Positions 33,935 to 43,730 are shown, counted from the stretch's first letter. The stretch: 64,000 nucleotides of DNA from Hyphomonas sp. (GCF_017792385.1 NZ_CP051230.1:620001-684000), one strand, 5' to 3'. Notes: a model not told the origin generated them from the sequence alone. A program made the numbers and translations.

Positions 33935-36900
33935 TCAGAGACTGAGCAGTTCGGCATCCCCGCCCTGTGCGGTGATGTTCACCGTCAGGGTGCGCTCTGT
34001 CGCGAACCGATGCAAGTAGTGGGGTCCGCCTGCTTTCGGCCCGGTGCCTGAAAGGCCTTCCCCGCCAAAGGGCTGCACACCCACAACGGCCCCCGTCATT
34101 GAGCGATTCACATAGGTATTGCCCACCGGGCAGGCATCGCGCACTTCGCGCTGGAAGCTTTCAAGCCGGGAGTGCACGCCCAGCGTCAATCCATAACCTT
34201 TCGCCCTCAGCGTCGCACCGACCTCGTCGATATCATCTGGATCATACCGCAGTACATGCAGGATCGGTCCGAATTTCTCTTCGGAGATCTGGTCGATCGA
34301 TTTCAGCTCGATCAGCGCCGGACCAAAGCCATAGCCCGTCTCGCCGATCCTGCCGGCCGGGATCTGGTGCAACAGGGTCGCCTCGTCCCTCATGGTCTGG
34401 ACATAGGCCTGCAAGGAGGCACGCGATTCGGCATCAATGACTGGCCCGAGATCCGTACGCGGCAGGCCCGGGTCGCCGACAATCAATTCGTCCATCGCCC
34501 CGATCAGTCCCTCGATCAGTTCATCGGCCGTATCGTCCGGCAGGAAGACGATGCGCAGGGCAGAGCAGCGCTGGCCCGCCGATCCGAATGCCGAGACGAT
34601 CACATCATCGATCACCTGTTCACGCAGGGCCGTCGTGTCCACGAACATGCCGTTCAGCCCGCCGGTCTCCGCGATCAGGGGAATGATCGGTCCGTCCCGC
34701 TCGGCCAGTGTCCGGTTGATGATGCGCGCCGTGCTGGTGCCGCCGGTGAAGCAGACCCCGGACACACGAAGGTCGCTGACCAGTTTGGCGCCGACCGTTT
34801 CACCGCTGCCCGGCAACAGGTGCAGCGACTCGACCGGCAGACCCGCCTTGTGGAACAGCTTGACCGCCTCGAATGCGATCAGAGGAGTTTGCTCGGCCGG
34901 CTTGGCAACGACCGTGTTGCCCGCTGCGAGGGCTGCCGCAATCTGGCCGGTGAAGATGGCCAGCGGAAAATTCCATGGGCTGATGCAGCAGAACACGCCT
35001 CGTCCGTGAAGGGACAGATGATTTGTTTCGCCGGTCGGCCCCGGCAGTTTCTGGGGCGTGGTGAATTCGGCTTCTGCCTGCATGGCATAATAGCGGCAGA
35101 AATCGACGGCCTCTCGCACTTCGGCAATGCCGTCTCCCAGCGTCTTGCCGGCTTCCCGGGCCATCAGCGCAATCAGCCGTTCGGCATTCTCCTCGAGAAT
35201 GTCGCCCATCGCCCGCAAATGCTTCGCCCGGTCGGCGCCGCCCAACGCATCCCAACCCGGCTGGAACCGGACCGCCTCCGTCAGCGCCGCATCCATGTCT
35301 GCGGCCTGTGCTTCGCGGCAGCTGCCCAGTACGGTTTCCGTGTCAAACGGGACGCGAACCAGATCCCCGCCCCCGGTGACCGGTTTGCCGGACACGATGG
35401 ACCCGGCGGCTATGGCGGGACTGTCCCGGAAACTCCTGATGGCGGCTGCCATGTCGTCGCGCACCCGGCGCTGGCTCAAATCCAGCCCGGTCGAATTCCG
35501 GCGCTCTGCCCCATAAAGACGAGGCGGGGTCGGGATACGCGGATGCCGGCGAGGGCCGACTTCCACCTTCACGATCGGATCAGCCACCACCTGTTCCGGC
35601 GGCACGTCCGGATCCAGGAAGGAATGGACAAAGCTGGTGTTCGCACCATTCTCCAGCAGGCGGCGAACCAGATATGGCAGAAGGTCCTTGTGCGGCCCCA
35701 CCGGTGCATAGACCCGGACACGCCGGCCGAGCCCTGCCGCTCCGTAGAGCGCCTCTCCCATGCCGTGCAGGCGCTGGAACTCGAACGATGAATTTCCGGT
35801 TTCCTCCGACAATTGCTCGATCGCAGCCACCGAATGGGCATTGTGCGTCGCGAATTGCGGATAGATGGCATCGCCAGCCTCCAGCATCTTGCGGGCACAG
35901 GCGAGAAAGTGAAAATCGGTTCCGGCCTTGGTCGTGAAGACCGGAAAGTTCGCAAAGCCCTCGACATGGGCGTGCTTGATCTCGCTGTCCCAGTAGGCGC
36001 CTTTCACCAGACGCACCATGAAGCGGTGCCCCGTCTGCGCGGACAATCGTTTCAGGCATTCGATGACTTCGCCGGCGCGCTTCTGATAGGCCTGAACCGC
36101 CAGGCCCAATCCGTTCCAGTCCTTCAATCCCGGTTCGCGGGCCAGACGGTCAAGAATCTGCAAGCTGAGCACAAGCCGGTCTGCCTCTTCCGCGTCGAGG
36201 CAGAGATTGATGTTCGCCTTCGCGGCCCGTTCACACAGGTCCAGCACCGACGGATACATCTCCTCCATGATCTGTGCCCGGTTGACCGCCTCATAGCGCG
36301 GGTGAAGGGCAGACAGCTTCACGGACACGCCATTGGCATGTTCCGGCGCGGCCGTCTTGTCCTTGTCGGCGGCCACGCCGTCAATCGCATCCTGATACGC
36401 CTTGAGGTACCGTGCGGCATCCGCGGCCGTGCGGGCCCCTTCTCCCAGCATGTCGAAACTGAAATGCGCCGCATCGCCTGCCTTCACCATCCTGCGACCG
36501 CGTTTCTGGGCATCCTTCACGGTCCGCCCAAGGACGAATTGCTCGCCCATGATCCGCATGGCCTGCATCATCGCAGCGCGGATCACCGGCTCGCCGCTTT
36601 CGCGGATCAGTCCCTGCACGAAACTCGCAGGGCCTTTCTTCAGGCTGGCCGGCACGCCAATCACCTGACCGGTCAGCATCAACCCCCAGGTCGATGCATT
36701 CACCAGCCAGGATTCCGACTGGCCGAGATGCGCGCTCCAGTCTCCTGAACGTATCTTCTCGGCAATCAGTTCGTCCCGTGTCTCCGCATCCGGAACCCGC
36801 AGCAGGGCCTCGGCCAGGCACATCAGGGCGAGCCCCTCGGCATTGGACAGGCCGAACTCCTCCAGGAAGCTCTCCATAACGCCCTTGTTGCGACCGCGCG

Positions 36901-37069
36901 CCCGTGCCGTTTCGACCAGTTCGAGGGCTCTGCGCATCGTCGCCTGTCTCAGATCATCGCTGAGCGGCGCCTGCTTCAGCAGGTCCTCGAGCAAGGCTTC
37001 CTCATCGGCAAACTTGATCCTGTCCAGCGCGTGCCAGTCAATTGCGTCCAGAGCGAGCGTGTCAGCCAT
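33935..37069 (-). CDS. putA: Bifunctional proline dehydrogenase / L-glutamate gamma-semialdehyde dehydrogenase
   Basis: 1044 residues, the length of type A PutA without a ribbon-helix-helix DNA-binding domain. The N-terminal half is the FAD proline dehydrogenase (GVSVKLSALHPRYE, NINLCLDAEEADRL, MVRLVKGAYWDSEIK). The C-terminal half is the aldehyde dehydrogenase with SPWNFPLAIF, AETGGLNGMF and catalytic Cys835 in SAGQRCSAL. It converts proline to glutamate by channelling between the sites. Any regulation is therefore by a separate factor. Confidence 0.93.
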   Translation of the reverse strand: MADTLALDAIDWHALDRIKFADEEALLEDLLKQAPLSDDLRQATMRRALELVETARARGRNKGVMESFLEEFGLSNAEGLALMCLAEALLRVPDAETRDELIAEKIRSGDWSAHLGQSESWLVNASTWGLMLTGQVIGVPASLKKGPASFVQGLIRESGEPVIRAAMMQAMRIMGEQFVLGRTVKDAQKRGRRMVKAGDAAHFSFDMLGEGARTAADAARYLKAYQDAIDGVAADKDKTAAPEHANGVSVKLSALHPRYEAVNRAQIMEEMYPSVLDLCERAAKANINLCLDAEEADRLVLSLQILDRLAREPGLKDWNGLGLAVQAYQKRAGEVIECLKRLSAQTGHRFMVRLVKGAYWDSEIKHAHVEGFANFPVFTTKAGTDFHFLACARKMLEAGDAIYPQFATHNAHSVAAIEQLSEETGNSSFEFQRLHGMGEALYGAAGLGRRVRVYAPVGPHKDLLPYLVRRLLENGANTSFVHSFLDPDVPPEQVVADPIVKVEVGPRRHPRIPTPPRLYGAERRNSTGLDLSQRRVRDDMAAAIRSFRDSPAIAAGSIVSGKPVTGGGDLVRVPFDTETVLGSCREAQAADMDAALTEAVRFQPGWDALGGADRAKHLRAMGDILEENAERLIALMAREAGKTLGDGIAEVREAVDFCRYYAMQAEAEFTTPQKLPGPTGETNHLSLHGRGVFCCISPWNFPLAIFTGQIAAALAAGNTVVAKPAEQTPLIAFEAVKLFHKAGLPVESLHLLPGSGETVGAKLVSDLRVSGVCFTGGTSTARIINRTLAERDGPIIPLIAETGGLNGMFVDTTALREQVIDDVIVSAFGSAGQRCSALRIVFLPDDTADELIEGLIGAMDELIVGDPGLPRTDLGPVIDAESRASLQAYVQTMRDEATLLHQIPAGRIGETGYGFGPALIELKSIDQISEEKFGPILHVLRYDPDDIDEVGATLRAKGYGLTLGVHSRLESFQREVRDACPVGNTYVNRSMTGAVVGVQPFGGEGLSGTGPKAGGPHYLHRFATERTLTVNITAQGGDAELLSL

Positions 37070-37296
37070 ATGCGTTTCAGTCCCGGTTCGTGTTCACCTT
37101 GAAGGCCAAGGATAAAAATTCGGCAGGAGCGGCCAATCCGGGCAATCCATGCCCCTGACCACATCATTCCTGCCTGACTTATATCCTTCCACTTGACCCG
37201 AAGCGAGAGAAGTTCAACGCATGCTGGCCTCTTTACGCAGTCGGCCAACATGGCCACATTGGCGTGCGACCGGCTGAGGCTGTTGAAGGAGCGCAC

Positions 37297-38403
37297 ATGC
37301 GCATCATGCTAGTTACGGATGCCTGGGACCCTCAGGTCAATGGCGTCGTGCGCACTATGAAGCGCGTGATCCAGGAAACAGAGGCGATGGGCCACGTCTG
37401 GGAGATCGTGCATCCCGGCCAGGGATTCCGCACCATGCCGCTGCCGACCTATCCGGAAATCAAGCTCGCCCTGTTCGCCCGGCGGCGGATCGAGGACCGG
37501 TTTCATGAATTCGAACCGGATGCCGTCCACATCGCCACAGAGGGCACGCTCGGCATGGCCGGCCGGGCCATGTGTCTGACGGTCAAGCACCCCTTCTCCA
37601 CCGCCTATCATACGAGATTCCCGGAATATGTGTCCGCCCGGCTGCCGGTGCCGACACGCGCGGGTTATTCCTTTGTCCGCTGGTTCCACAAATATTCCGG
37701 CAAGGTCATGGTGCCGACGCCGTCCATGGTGAAGGAACTGGAGGCGCAGCGTTTCATCAATCTGGTGGCATGGAGCCGCGGCGTCGACACGGACATGTTC
37801 AATCCCTCCCGGCGGATCGAGGCAGGCCAGCCGGGTGACCCGTTTGACGGCCTGCCCCGCCCGATCTTTCTCAATGTCGGCCGCGTGGCAGTTGAAAAGA
37901 ACATCGAGGCATTCGCCGAACTGGACCTGCCCGGCACGAAAGTCATCGTGGGTGACGGCCCCCAGCGAGAGGACCTGCAGAAACGCTACAAGGACGTGGT
38001 TTTCCTCGGCGCGAAGTTCAATGACGATCTCGCGACCTGCTATGCCAGCGCGGACGTCTTCGTGTTTCCCAGCGTGACCGACACGTTCGGGCTCGTCGTG
38101 CTGGAGGCGATGGCCTCCGGAACGCCGGTTGCCGCCTATGATGCGACCGGCCCGAGGGACGTGATCCCGGGATCGGATGCCGGCACGATCACGCCAATCG
38201 GGGGAGATCTTGCGAAAGGTGCCGTCGATTGTTTGAAACTCGACCGCGCGACCTGCCGCGCCTATGCGGAGACTTACAGCTGGCGTGCCTGCGCCGAAGC
38301 CTTCATTGAAAATCTCCAGCCGCTGCCGGCCCCGGCCCGCAAACGGTTCTGGCAGAAGATCAGGCTGCGCCGGCGAAAGAAACCAGCGCTGCCAACGCTG
38401 TAA
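37297..38403 (+). CDS. Family 4 glycosyltransferase (SqdX/mannosyltransferase-like)
   Basis: 368 residues from the ATG at 37297 (MRIMLVTDAWDPQVNGVVRT, GAAGGAG upstream); an in-frame start at 37264 is less likely. N-terminal Rossmann half with the DAWxPQVNGV signature, SRGVDTDMFNP, then GRVAVEKNIEAF, VIVGDGPQRE and the EX7E-type FGLVVLEAMASGTPV of the donor site. Similar proteins make sulfolipid, glucosyl or mannosyl lipids; the acceptor here is unknown. The C-terminus is strongly basic (RKRFWQKIRLRRRKK), possibly membrane-attaching. Confidence 0.87.
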   Translation: MRIMLVTDAWDPQVNGVVRTMKRVIQETEAMGHVWEIVHPGQGFRTMPLPTYPEIKLALFARRRIEDRFHEFEPDAVHIATEGTLGMAGRAMCLTVKHPFSTAYHTRFPEYVSARLPVPTRAGYSFVRWFHKYSGKVMVPTPSMVKELEAQRFINLVAWSRGVDTDMFNPSRRIEAGQPGDPFDGLPRPIFLNVGRVAVEKNIEAFAELDLPGTKVIVGDGPQREDLQKRYKDVVFLGAKFNDDLATCYASADVFVFPSVTDTFGLVVLEAMASGTPVAAYDATGPRDVIPGSDAGTITPIGGDLAKGAVDCLKLDRATCRAYAETYSWRACAEAFIENLQPLPAPARKRFWQKIRLRRRKKPALPTL

Positions 38404-39504
38404 TCAGCGCCGGGCGGCCTTGTCCGCCAGATCCTCCGCAATGGCCTGCTGGGCCTCGCGCATTTCGTCCGGCAGGGGGATCAGCCCCTTTTCCAGCAGA
38501 TAACCGTCCGCACCCATGGCCTGGTCGGAAACGAATTCCTCCACGAATTCGGCAAGCCCCGGCACAAGCGGCAGGTTCTGGTCCTTTACATAGATGTACA
38601 TGCTGCGGGACAGGCCGTATTCGCCGGACGCAATGGCCTCGAACGTTGCCGGCACGCCATCCAGCCTCGCCGCTTTGACCCGGTCGGCGTTCTGCTCCAG
38701 GAAGGAATAGCCCAGCACCCCGACCGCTGTCGGCGTCTTGATCAGGGACTGGATGATCGCGGCGTCATTCTCACCAAGGTCGATCCAGGCCCCGTCGGTC
38801 CGGAGCGTGTGGGTCAGTTGCCGGAAGGCCGCCGGATCGGTCCGCTTCAGTTCAGCCAGTTGCTCGATGGCCTCGCCCCCCTTTTCCATGCACAATTCGA
38901 CAAAGGCGTCGCGTGTGCCAGATGTGGGCGGTGGCCCCAGCACAAGGATCGGCTCATCGGGCAGATGGTCGGCGATTTGCGACCAGCGCTTGTAGGGGTT
39001 TGAACGGTACCCGCCCCGGCCATCCGGCAATTGCGCCGCAAGCGCCAGATACACCTCCTCCTTCGAAAGGTTGAGTTGAGGCGCCTGCCGGGCATTCACC
39101 AGAACGATACCGTCAAATCCGACCGACAGGGCCGTCACCTCGGTGATGCCATTGTTCGCGCACAGGGCCTGTTCGCTTGGCGTGATCATGCGGGAGGCAT
39201 CCGAGATTGAAGGCCGGTCCGGTCCGATCTTTTGACAGAATGTCTTGAACCCGCCCCCGGTGCCGGTCGTCTCCACGATCGGGGTGGGGTAACGTGTGGT
39301 GGCCCCGAAACGCTCGGCCACGGTCGTTGCGAAGGGGGCCACTGTGGACGAGCCGACAATACGGATCTTGTGCGTTCCGTCCGCGTCCACGGGCGGCGGC
39401 GGAATCACGTCCCCGGTCTCGAGTTCCGACAAATCGGTGCGGCCACAGGCGATCAGGCAAGCCAACAGGAACGGGGCGAGAAACTGACCGGTTTTGACTG
39501 GCAT
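38404..39504 (-). CDS. PstS-like phosphate-binding protein, lipoprotein form
   Basis: 366 residues. Signal with lipobox (LACLIAC, Cys about 20). The PstS-type fold includes IRIVGSSTVAPF, TGTGGGFKTFC, ISDASRMI, GFDGIVLVN and PPTSGTRDAF, the phosphate-binding serine/threonine loops. No permease or ATPase gene is adjacent, so it either works with a transporter elsewhere or is a phosphate sensor. It abuts the end of the glycosyltransferase gene convergently without a gap. A PhoR-like kinase lies 2.7 kb away. Confidence 0.87.
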   Translation of the reverse strand: MPVKTGQFLAPFLLACLIACGRTDLSELETGDVIPPPPVDADGTHKIRIVGSSTVAPFATTVAERFGATTRYPTPIVETTGTGGGFKTFCQKIGPDRPSISDASRMITPSEQALCANNGITEVTALSVGFDGIVLVNARQAPQLNLSKEEVYLALAAQLPDGRGGYRSNPYKRWSQIADHLPDEPILVLGPPPTSGTRDAFVELCMEKGGEAIEQLAELKRTDPAAFRQLTHTLRTDGAWIDLGENDAAIIQSLIKTPTAVGVLGYSFLEQNADRVKAARLDGVPATFEAIASGEYGLSRSMYIYVKDQNLPLVPGLAEFVEEFVSDQAMGADGYLLEKGLIPLPDEMREAQQAIAEDLADKAARR

Positions 39505-39583
39505 GAAGGCGGATCTCCAGATGGCCGGGAAAGGGAAACGGCCTTTGAAAAGCGGGGTGAGTTGCCCTTAGACCACCCCCCTT

Positions 39584-39772
39584 GCCCGTTCAATATTATA
39601 GGTGGATGACAAAATTTCAGGCAGCCCGAAATTTTTGCTTGCGTGACCGAAAAGAGTGCCCTACATGCCCGTCTCGAAATCGACGTGGCGGACATCTGGG
39701 CCAACCCTTAAACTGGGGGCCCCCTGTACTAACGCCCAAAGCTGGTTAAAAGCCCTTTGGAGGTTAGGTGTC
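39584..39772 (+). promoter_or_regulatory. Structured leader of ornithine decarboxylase
   Basis: The region before the decarboxylase start can fold. CCAAAG (39736-39741) plus GGTT pair with AGCC plus CTTTGG (39755-39760), and the ribosome site GGAGG at 39759-39763 overlaps that stem. Upstream GGGGGCCCCC (39715-39724) is a perfect palindrome whose bases can alternatively pair with GGGCC (39698-39702). A speF-type leader (known in alphaproteobacterial ornithine decarboxylases) is a natural candidate, but I could not confirm the match. Confidence 0.45.
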
Positions 39773-40966
39773 ATGCACTCCTATGCTACTCCCTATAATA
39801 TTGTGTCCGACGCACAGCCGGACCTTCCCGTATGGTGTTTCCGCCCAGAGCGGGTCACAGCAGCGGCAAAATGGTTCCGGGAGAAATTCCCGGGCGAGCC
39901 GTTCTATGCGGTGAAAGCCAATCCAGGCGAGCATGTGCTTGAAGCCCTGTGGGAAGCCGGCGTACGCAGCTTCGACACGGCATCCCTGCCGGAGATCGAA
40001 CTGATCCACCGCAAGTTTCCGGGCGCCCGCATGGCGTTCCTGCACCCGGTGAAGAATCGCCGCGCCATCCAGCGCGCCTATCATGAGTTCGGCGTACGCA
40101 TCTTCGTCACCGACACGATGCAGGAACTGCACAAGATCCTTGAGGAAACCGGCTATGCCAAGGACCTCACGATCATTGTACGGATTGCTGTATCCTGCGA
40201 TGGCGCAGCCCTGCCGCTGGCCGGCAAGTTCGGTGCGAGCGCGGAAGACGCAACAGAAATCCTGCGCGAGGCTCGCCGCTACGCAGACGAGCTGGGCGTG
40301 TCCTTCCACGTCGGCAGCCAGGCCCTGAAGCCAACCGCCTGGTGGACGGCGATGGCGGACGTCTCCCGCATCATCATCGCGGCTTCCGTCACGGTCGACA
40401 TCGTGGATGTTGGCGGCGGCTTCCCGTCAATCTATGCCGACAATCCGCCCCCCTCGCTGGAAGATTATGCCTCCATGGTCGAGCAGGCCTTCGAGAACAT
40501 GTACGTCCTCGAAAACGCAGAGCTCTGGTGCGAGCCGGGCCGCGCGCTGGTGGCTGAGGCGGAAAGCCTTCTGGTCCGTGTCGAGCAGGTCAAGGACGGC
40601 GCGATCTACATCAATGATGGCTCGTATGGCGCCCTCTATGATGCCGTGCACGAGCGCTGGTCCTTCCCGATGCGGGCCCTGCCCGGTGATGCGCGCCCGC
40701 TGGGCCGCCTCGTCGAGTACACCGTCTACGGACCGACTTGCGATTCGACCGACAAGTTTCCAGCAAAGGTCTGGCTGCCCGCCGGACTGGCCGAAGGGGA
40801 CTATGTCGAATTCGGAAACCTCGGCGCCTATGGCCGGGCCATGTCGAGCCGCTTCAACGGTTTCGGCGAAACGGAAGTGGCCCGCGTCCACGACGCACCC
40901 TGGCCGAGCCTCTACAACGCTGTCGGCGCAGAGGTTATCTCGATCGGCGCGTCCGGCACGCGCTGA
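39773..40966 (+). CDS. PLP-dependent ornithine (or lysine/ornithine) decarboxylase, alanine-racemase fold
   Basis: 397 residues from the ATG at 39773 (GGAGG nine bases upstream). PLP lysine is Lys48 in FYAVKANP; HVGSQALKP, DVGGGFPS and CEPGRALVAEA follow, and Cys323 lies in GPTCDSTDKF, the catalytic cysteine of the eukaryotic-type ODC group. It makes putrescine (and possibly cadaverine), feeding polyamine synthesis. Its end overlaps the convergent glutamate racemase gene by 55 bp. A related family, diaminopimelate decarboxylase, is less likely given the short length and Cys323. Confidence 0.88.
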   Translation: MHSYATPYNIVSDAQPDLPVWCFRPERVTAAAKWFREKFPGEPFYAVKANPGEHVLEALWEAGVRSFDTASLPEIELIHRKFPGARMAFLHPVKNRRAIQRAYHEFGVRIFVTDTMQELHKILEETGYAKDLTIIVRIAVSCDGAALPLAGKFGASAEDATEILREARRYADELGVSFHVGSQALKPTAWWTAMADVSRIIIAASVTVDIVDVGGGFPSIYADNPPPSLEDYASMVEQAFENMYVLENAELWCEPGRALVAEAESLLVRVEQVKDGAIYINDGSYGALYDAVHERWSFPMRALPGDARPLGRLVEYTVYGPTCDSTDKFPAKVWLPAGLAEGDYVEFGNLGAYGRAMSSRFNGFGETEVARVHDAPWPSLYNAVGAEVISIGASGTR

Positions 40967-41784
40967 ACGGATGGAAACCCGTATCGCCTGAGGACCAGTG
41001 CCAGATCCGGCACCTCCTCGGGCGATGACGTCAGCCAGGCCTGCCCCCCTATCCCGCGCGCCTCGGTTTCCGGTGGCAGCACACGGATTGTCTGCCGGGC
41101 GATGGCGGCGCCGGAATCGATATAGCTGACCGGCCGCGGCGCGCTCGCCACCAATTGGGCGCGGACAAGCGGGAAATGCGTGCAGGCCAGCACGACCGTA
41201 TCGATCCGGTCGCCGCCCGGCGCCGCAAACAGCGGCGCCTGCGCCTCGGCAAAGCGTTCAATCGGAACATCCTCGCCGCGCGCATGGGCCTCGGCCAGCT
41301 TCACCAGATCGATGCTGCCATGCATCACAACCCGCACATCGCGGGCAAACTTCTCCACCAGGTCCGCTGTATAGGCGCGGCGCACCGTACCGGGCGTGGC
41401 CAGCAGGCCGATTGTCCCGGTCCGGGTCAGTTGCGCCGCCGGCTTGATGGCCGGAACCGTGCCGACAACCGGAATGTCCAGCACATCCCGCACCTCCTGC
41501 AGGGCCAGCGTGGACGCGGTATTGCAGGCAATCACAAAGACATCCGGCTTCACCGCATCACACAAGGCCATGGCCACCTTCGGCAGGCGGGCGCGCAACG
41601 CTTCGTCAGACTTGTCGCCATAGGGGAAAAACGCGGAATCGGCTGAATAATGCAGGCCCAGCGCAGGTCCCAGCGCACGGATTTCCTCCACGACGGTCAG
41701 TCCGCCCATGCCGGAATCGAAGACAAGCACCCTGCCCCGCGCAGGCGAAGGAACGTAATTCGGCGGCAGCGTTTCGGTCGGCAT
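40912..41784 (-). CDS. murI: Glutamate racemase
   Basis: 290 residues from the ATG at 41784, the better start because GAGAG lies upstream; a start at 41844 would add 20 residues. FDSGMGGLTVVEEI opens the fold, and the two catalytic cysteines are in VIACNTAS and VLACTHFP. It supplies D-glutamate for peptidoglycan in the cytosol. A C-terminal extension of about 30 residues (VPDLALVLRRYGF) follows the core. Convergent with the decarboxylase gene and overlapping it by 55 bp. Confidence 0.92.
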   Translation of the reverse strand: MPTETLPPNYVPSPARGRVLVFDSGMGGLTVVEEIRALGPALGLHYSADSAFFPYGDKSDEALRARLPKVAMALCDAVKPDVFVIACNTASTLALQEVRDVLDIPVVGTVPAIKPAAQLTRTGTIGLLATPGTVRRAYTADLVEKFARDVRVVMHGSIDLVKLAEAHARGEDVPIERFAEAQAPLFAAPGGDRIDTVVLACTHFPLVRAQLVASAPRPVSYIDSGAAIARQTIRVLPPETEARGIGGQAWLTSSPEEVPDLALVLRRYGFPSVQRVPDAPIEITSAPTAL

Positions 41785-41906
41785 GGTCTCTCGCAGGTCG
41801 CATTCCTGTGTGGCGGAAACGGGGCAGAGTCTCAGCAATGGCACGGGATTTGTTGTGCACTGCAGCGTAAACCACTATGTCTGTTCCATGACCATGAGGA
41901 CTGAAG

Positions 41907-42212
41907 ATGCTTGATTTTTGGCTAACTCCCTGGCGCGCAAGCCTGTCCATGACGGCTGCAACGCTTGAAACGCTGATCGCTGCGCAGAAAAGCGTGTCGA
42001 TCCTGGCCCCGATGGGCGTGGCATCACCGATGACCGAAGACAAGCTGCGCGATGCCTTCCAGATCGCCGCTGACGTCAATCTGCGCCGCTGGGAAGACAC
42101 GGCCGGCGCGCTTCAGCGCCTGCCCAACTGGCTGCATGAAATGCATGCCATGCCTGGCAATGTCGTCACCGACTGGTTCGACGCCACGCGCCGTGGCCCG
42201 TCCCGCTTCTAG
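41907..42212 (+). CDS. Small conserved-looking protein of unknown function
   Basis: 101 residues, GAGGAC upstream of the start. An N-terminal hydrophobic/amphipathic part (MLDFWLTPWRASLSMTAAT) and a helical middle recall phasin-type or PHA-associated proteins, but no signature is certain. It sits between murI and the PhoR-like kinase, with its stop 9 bp before the convergent kinase stop. Function unknown. Confidence 0.5.
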   Translation: MLDFWLTPWRASLSMTAATLETLIAAQKSVSILAPMGVASPMTEDKLRDAFQIAADVNLRRWEDTAGALQRLPNWLHEMHAMPGNVVTDWFDATRRGPSRF

Positions 42213-42221
42213 GTCCCGCCT

Positions 42222-43607
42222 CTAGCCGGACAGGCCTTCATCCCGCGCAGCCGGTAGCCAGACCCCGAAGGCGCTGCCCTCTCCGATCCGCGTCTCGACG
42301 GCAAAGCCGCCGCGATGGTGCGCCATGATGTGTTTCACGATGGCGAGACCCAGTCCGGTACCGGTGATCTTGCCTCCCCGGCTCTGGTCCGCCCGGTAAA
42401 AGCGTTCGCCGAGCCGCGGCAGGTGTTCGCGCTCGATGCCCGGGCCCTGATCCTCCACGCGCATCCAGATGGCCCGCTCTTCCGTATTGGGGCGGCTTGC
42501 GGCCGGAAGCAGGGTCATCCGCTCGCTGCTGGCCCAGACCTGACCCGCCTTCAGGCGCGCTTCCGCCATGCCGGAAGCGAGTCCAAAATGCAGGGTGACC
42601 TGCCCGCCTTCCCTGGAATATTTCAGCGCATTCGACACGAGATTCTCGACCACCTGGATCATTTCGTCCCGGTGCGCGATGACCGGCATCGCCCCCTCTT
42701 CCGACTTGACGGTCAGCCGCACGCCCTTTTCAGCAGCGATCGCGCTGAAGGCATGGGTCGCATCGGAAACAATGTCCCTGAAATCCTCGCGTTCGCGCGG
42801 CGAGACATGTTCCGCCGACTCGATCCGTGACAGCGACAACAGGTCCGCGATCAGCCGCGACATCCGCTCGGTCTCCCCGGCCATGATGGCCAGGAAGCGG
42901 TCCCAGGAATCCTTGTCGTCCTTGGCCGGTCCGCGCATCGTCTCGATAAATCCGGACAGCGCCGTCAGGGGGGTGCGCAATTCGTGACTGGCATTGGCCA
43001 GGAAGTCGGACCGGGCACGGGCCGCCCGGCGCACAGGCGTCAGGTCTTCCAGCACGACGAGCGTCCGCCGGGCCCGTCCGGGCCGGGAGACATGCGCCCG
43101 CCAGGTTTCGTCGGGTCCGCTTTCCACTTCCACCGTCATCGGCTCGACCGTGCCCGTCTCGATCGCATTCTCGATGGCCGACAACAGGCCGGGGGAGCGG
43201 ATAACGGTGCTGGCCCGCGGGTTCACGCGGCCATCCAGGCGAAGGATGAACTCGGCCTCCTCATTCATGGTGACGATGCGCTGCTCGTCATCTATCTCGA
43301 AGGCAGGCAGCGGCAGCGCATCCAGCAGGATTGCAGACTCCGGAATCTTGGGGGTCGACAGGGCCGGCTCCACCGCCAGGCGCGGACTGATCGGCAGCAC
43401 CGTGGCCGTCCCGACGAAAATCGCCGTCGCAACCGAGACCGCCACCAACAATGCGGCCAGGGCCTCGATCAGCCCGACTGCCCCGGTCAGCCACATCAGG
43501 AAGAGGATGCCGCCAAAGCAGCAGACCAGCGTCACGAAATCGCGCGCACGCCGGGACAGGGCAAGGCGCGTCGACCGCTTTTCGTCCGCTGACATGCCCT
43601 CGCTCAT
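42222..43607 (-). CDS. Two-component sensor histidine kinase, PhoR-like
   Basis: 461 residues. Two N-terminal membrane helices (about 25-45 and 48-70), a PAS-like segment (LPAFEIDDEQRIVTMNEEAE), the HisKA domain with phosphoacceptor His208 in ASHELRTPL, then HATPase_c with NLVSNALKYS, DQGPGIE and GTGLGLAIVKHI. The layout is that of PhoR, but no response regulator gene is adjacent. The 209-bp gap to the RND operon holds its own promoter region. Confidence 0.85.
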   Translation of the reverse strand: MSEGMSADEKRSTRLALSRRARDFVTLVCCFGGILFLMWLTGAVGLIEALAALLVAVSVATAIFVGTATVLPISPRLAVEPALSTPKIPESAILLDALPLPAFEIDDEQRIVTMNEEAEFILRLDGRVNPRASTVIRSPGLLSAIENAIETGTVEPMTVEVESGPDETWRAHVSRPGRARRTLVVLEDLTPVRRAARARSDFLANASHELRTPLTALSGFIETMRGPAKDDKDSWDRFLAIMAGETERMSRLIADLLSLSRIESAEHVSPREREDFRDIVSDATHAFSAIAAEKGVRLTVKSEEGAMPVIAHRDEMIQVVENLVSNALKYSREGGQVTLHFGLASGMAEARLKAGQVWASSERMTLLPAASRPNTEERAIWMRVEDQGPGIEREHLPRLGERFYRADQSRGGKITGTGLGLAIVKHIMAHHRGGFAVETRIGEGSAFGVWLPAARDEGLSG

Positions 43608-43730
43608 TCACACTCCCGTAAAGAAACTCCCCGAAGACTCGAGGTCCTGAAGCCGCTAATACGCCACCACACATCTGCCAAGCCCCTCATCGCGTAAGAC
43701 CAGAAGGTGCGGTTTTCAGGTCACGTCAGC

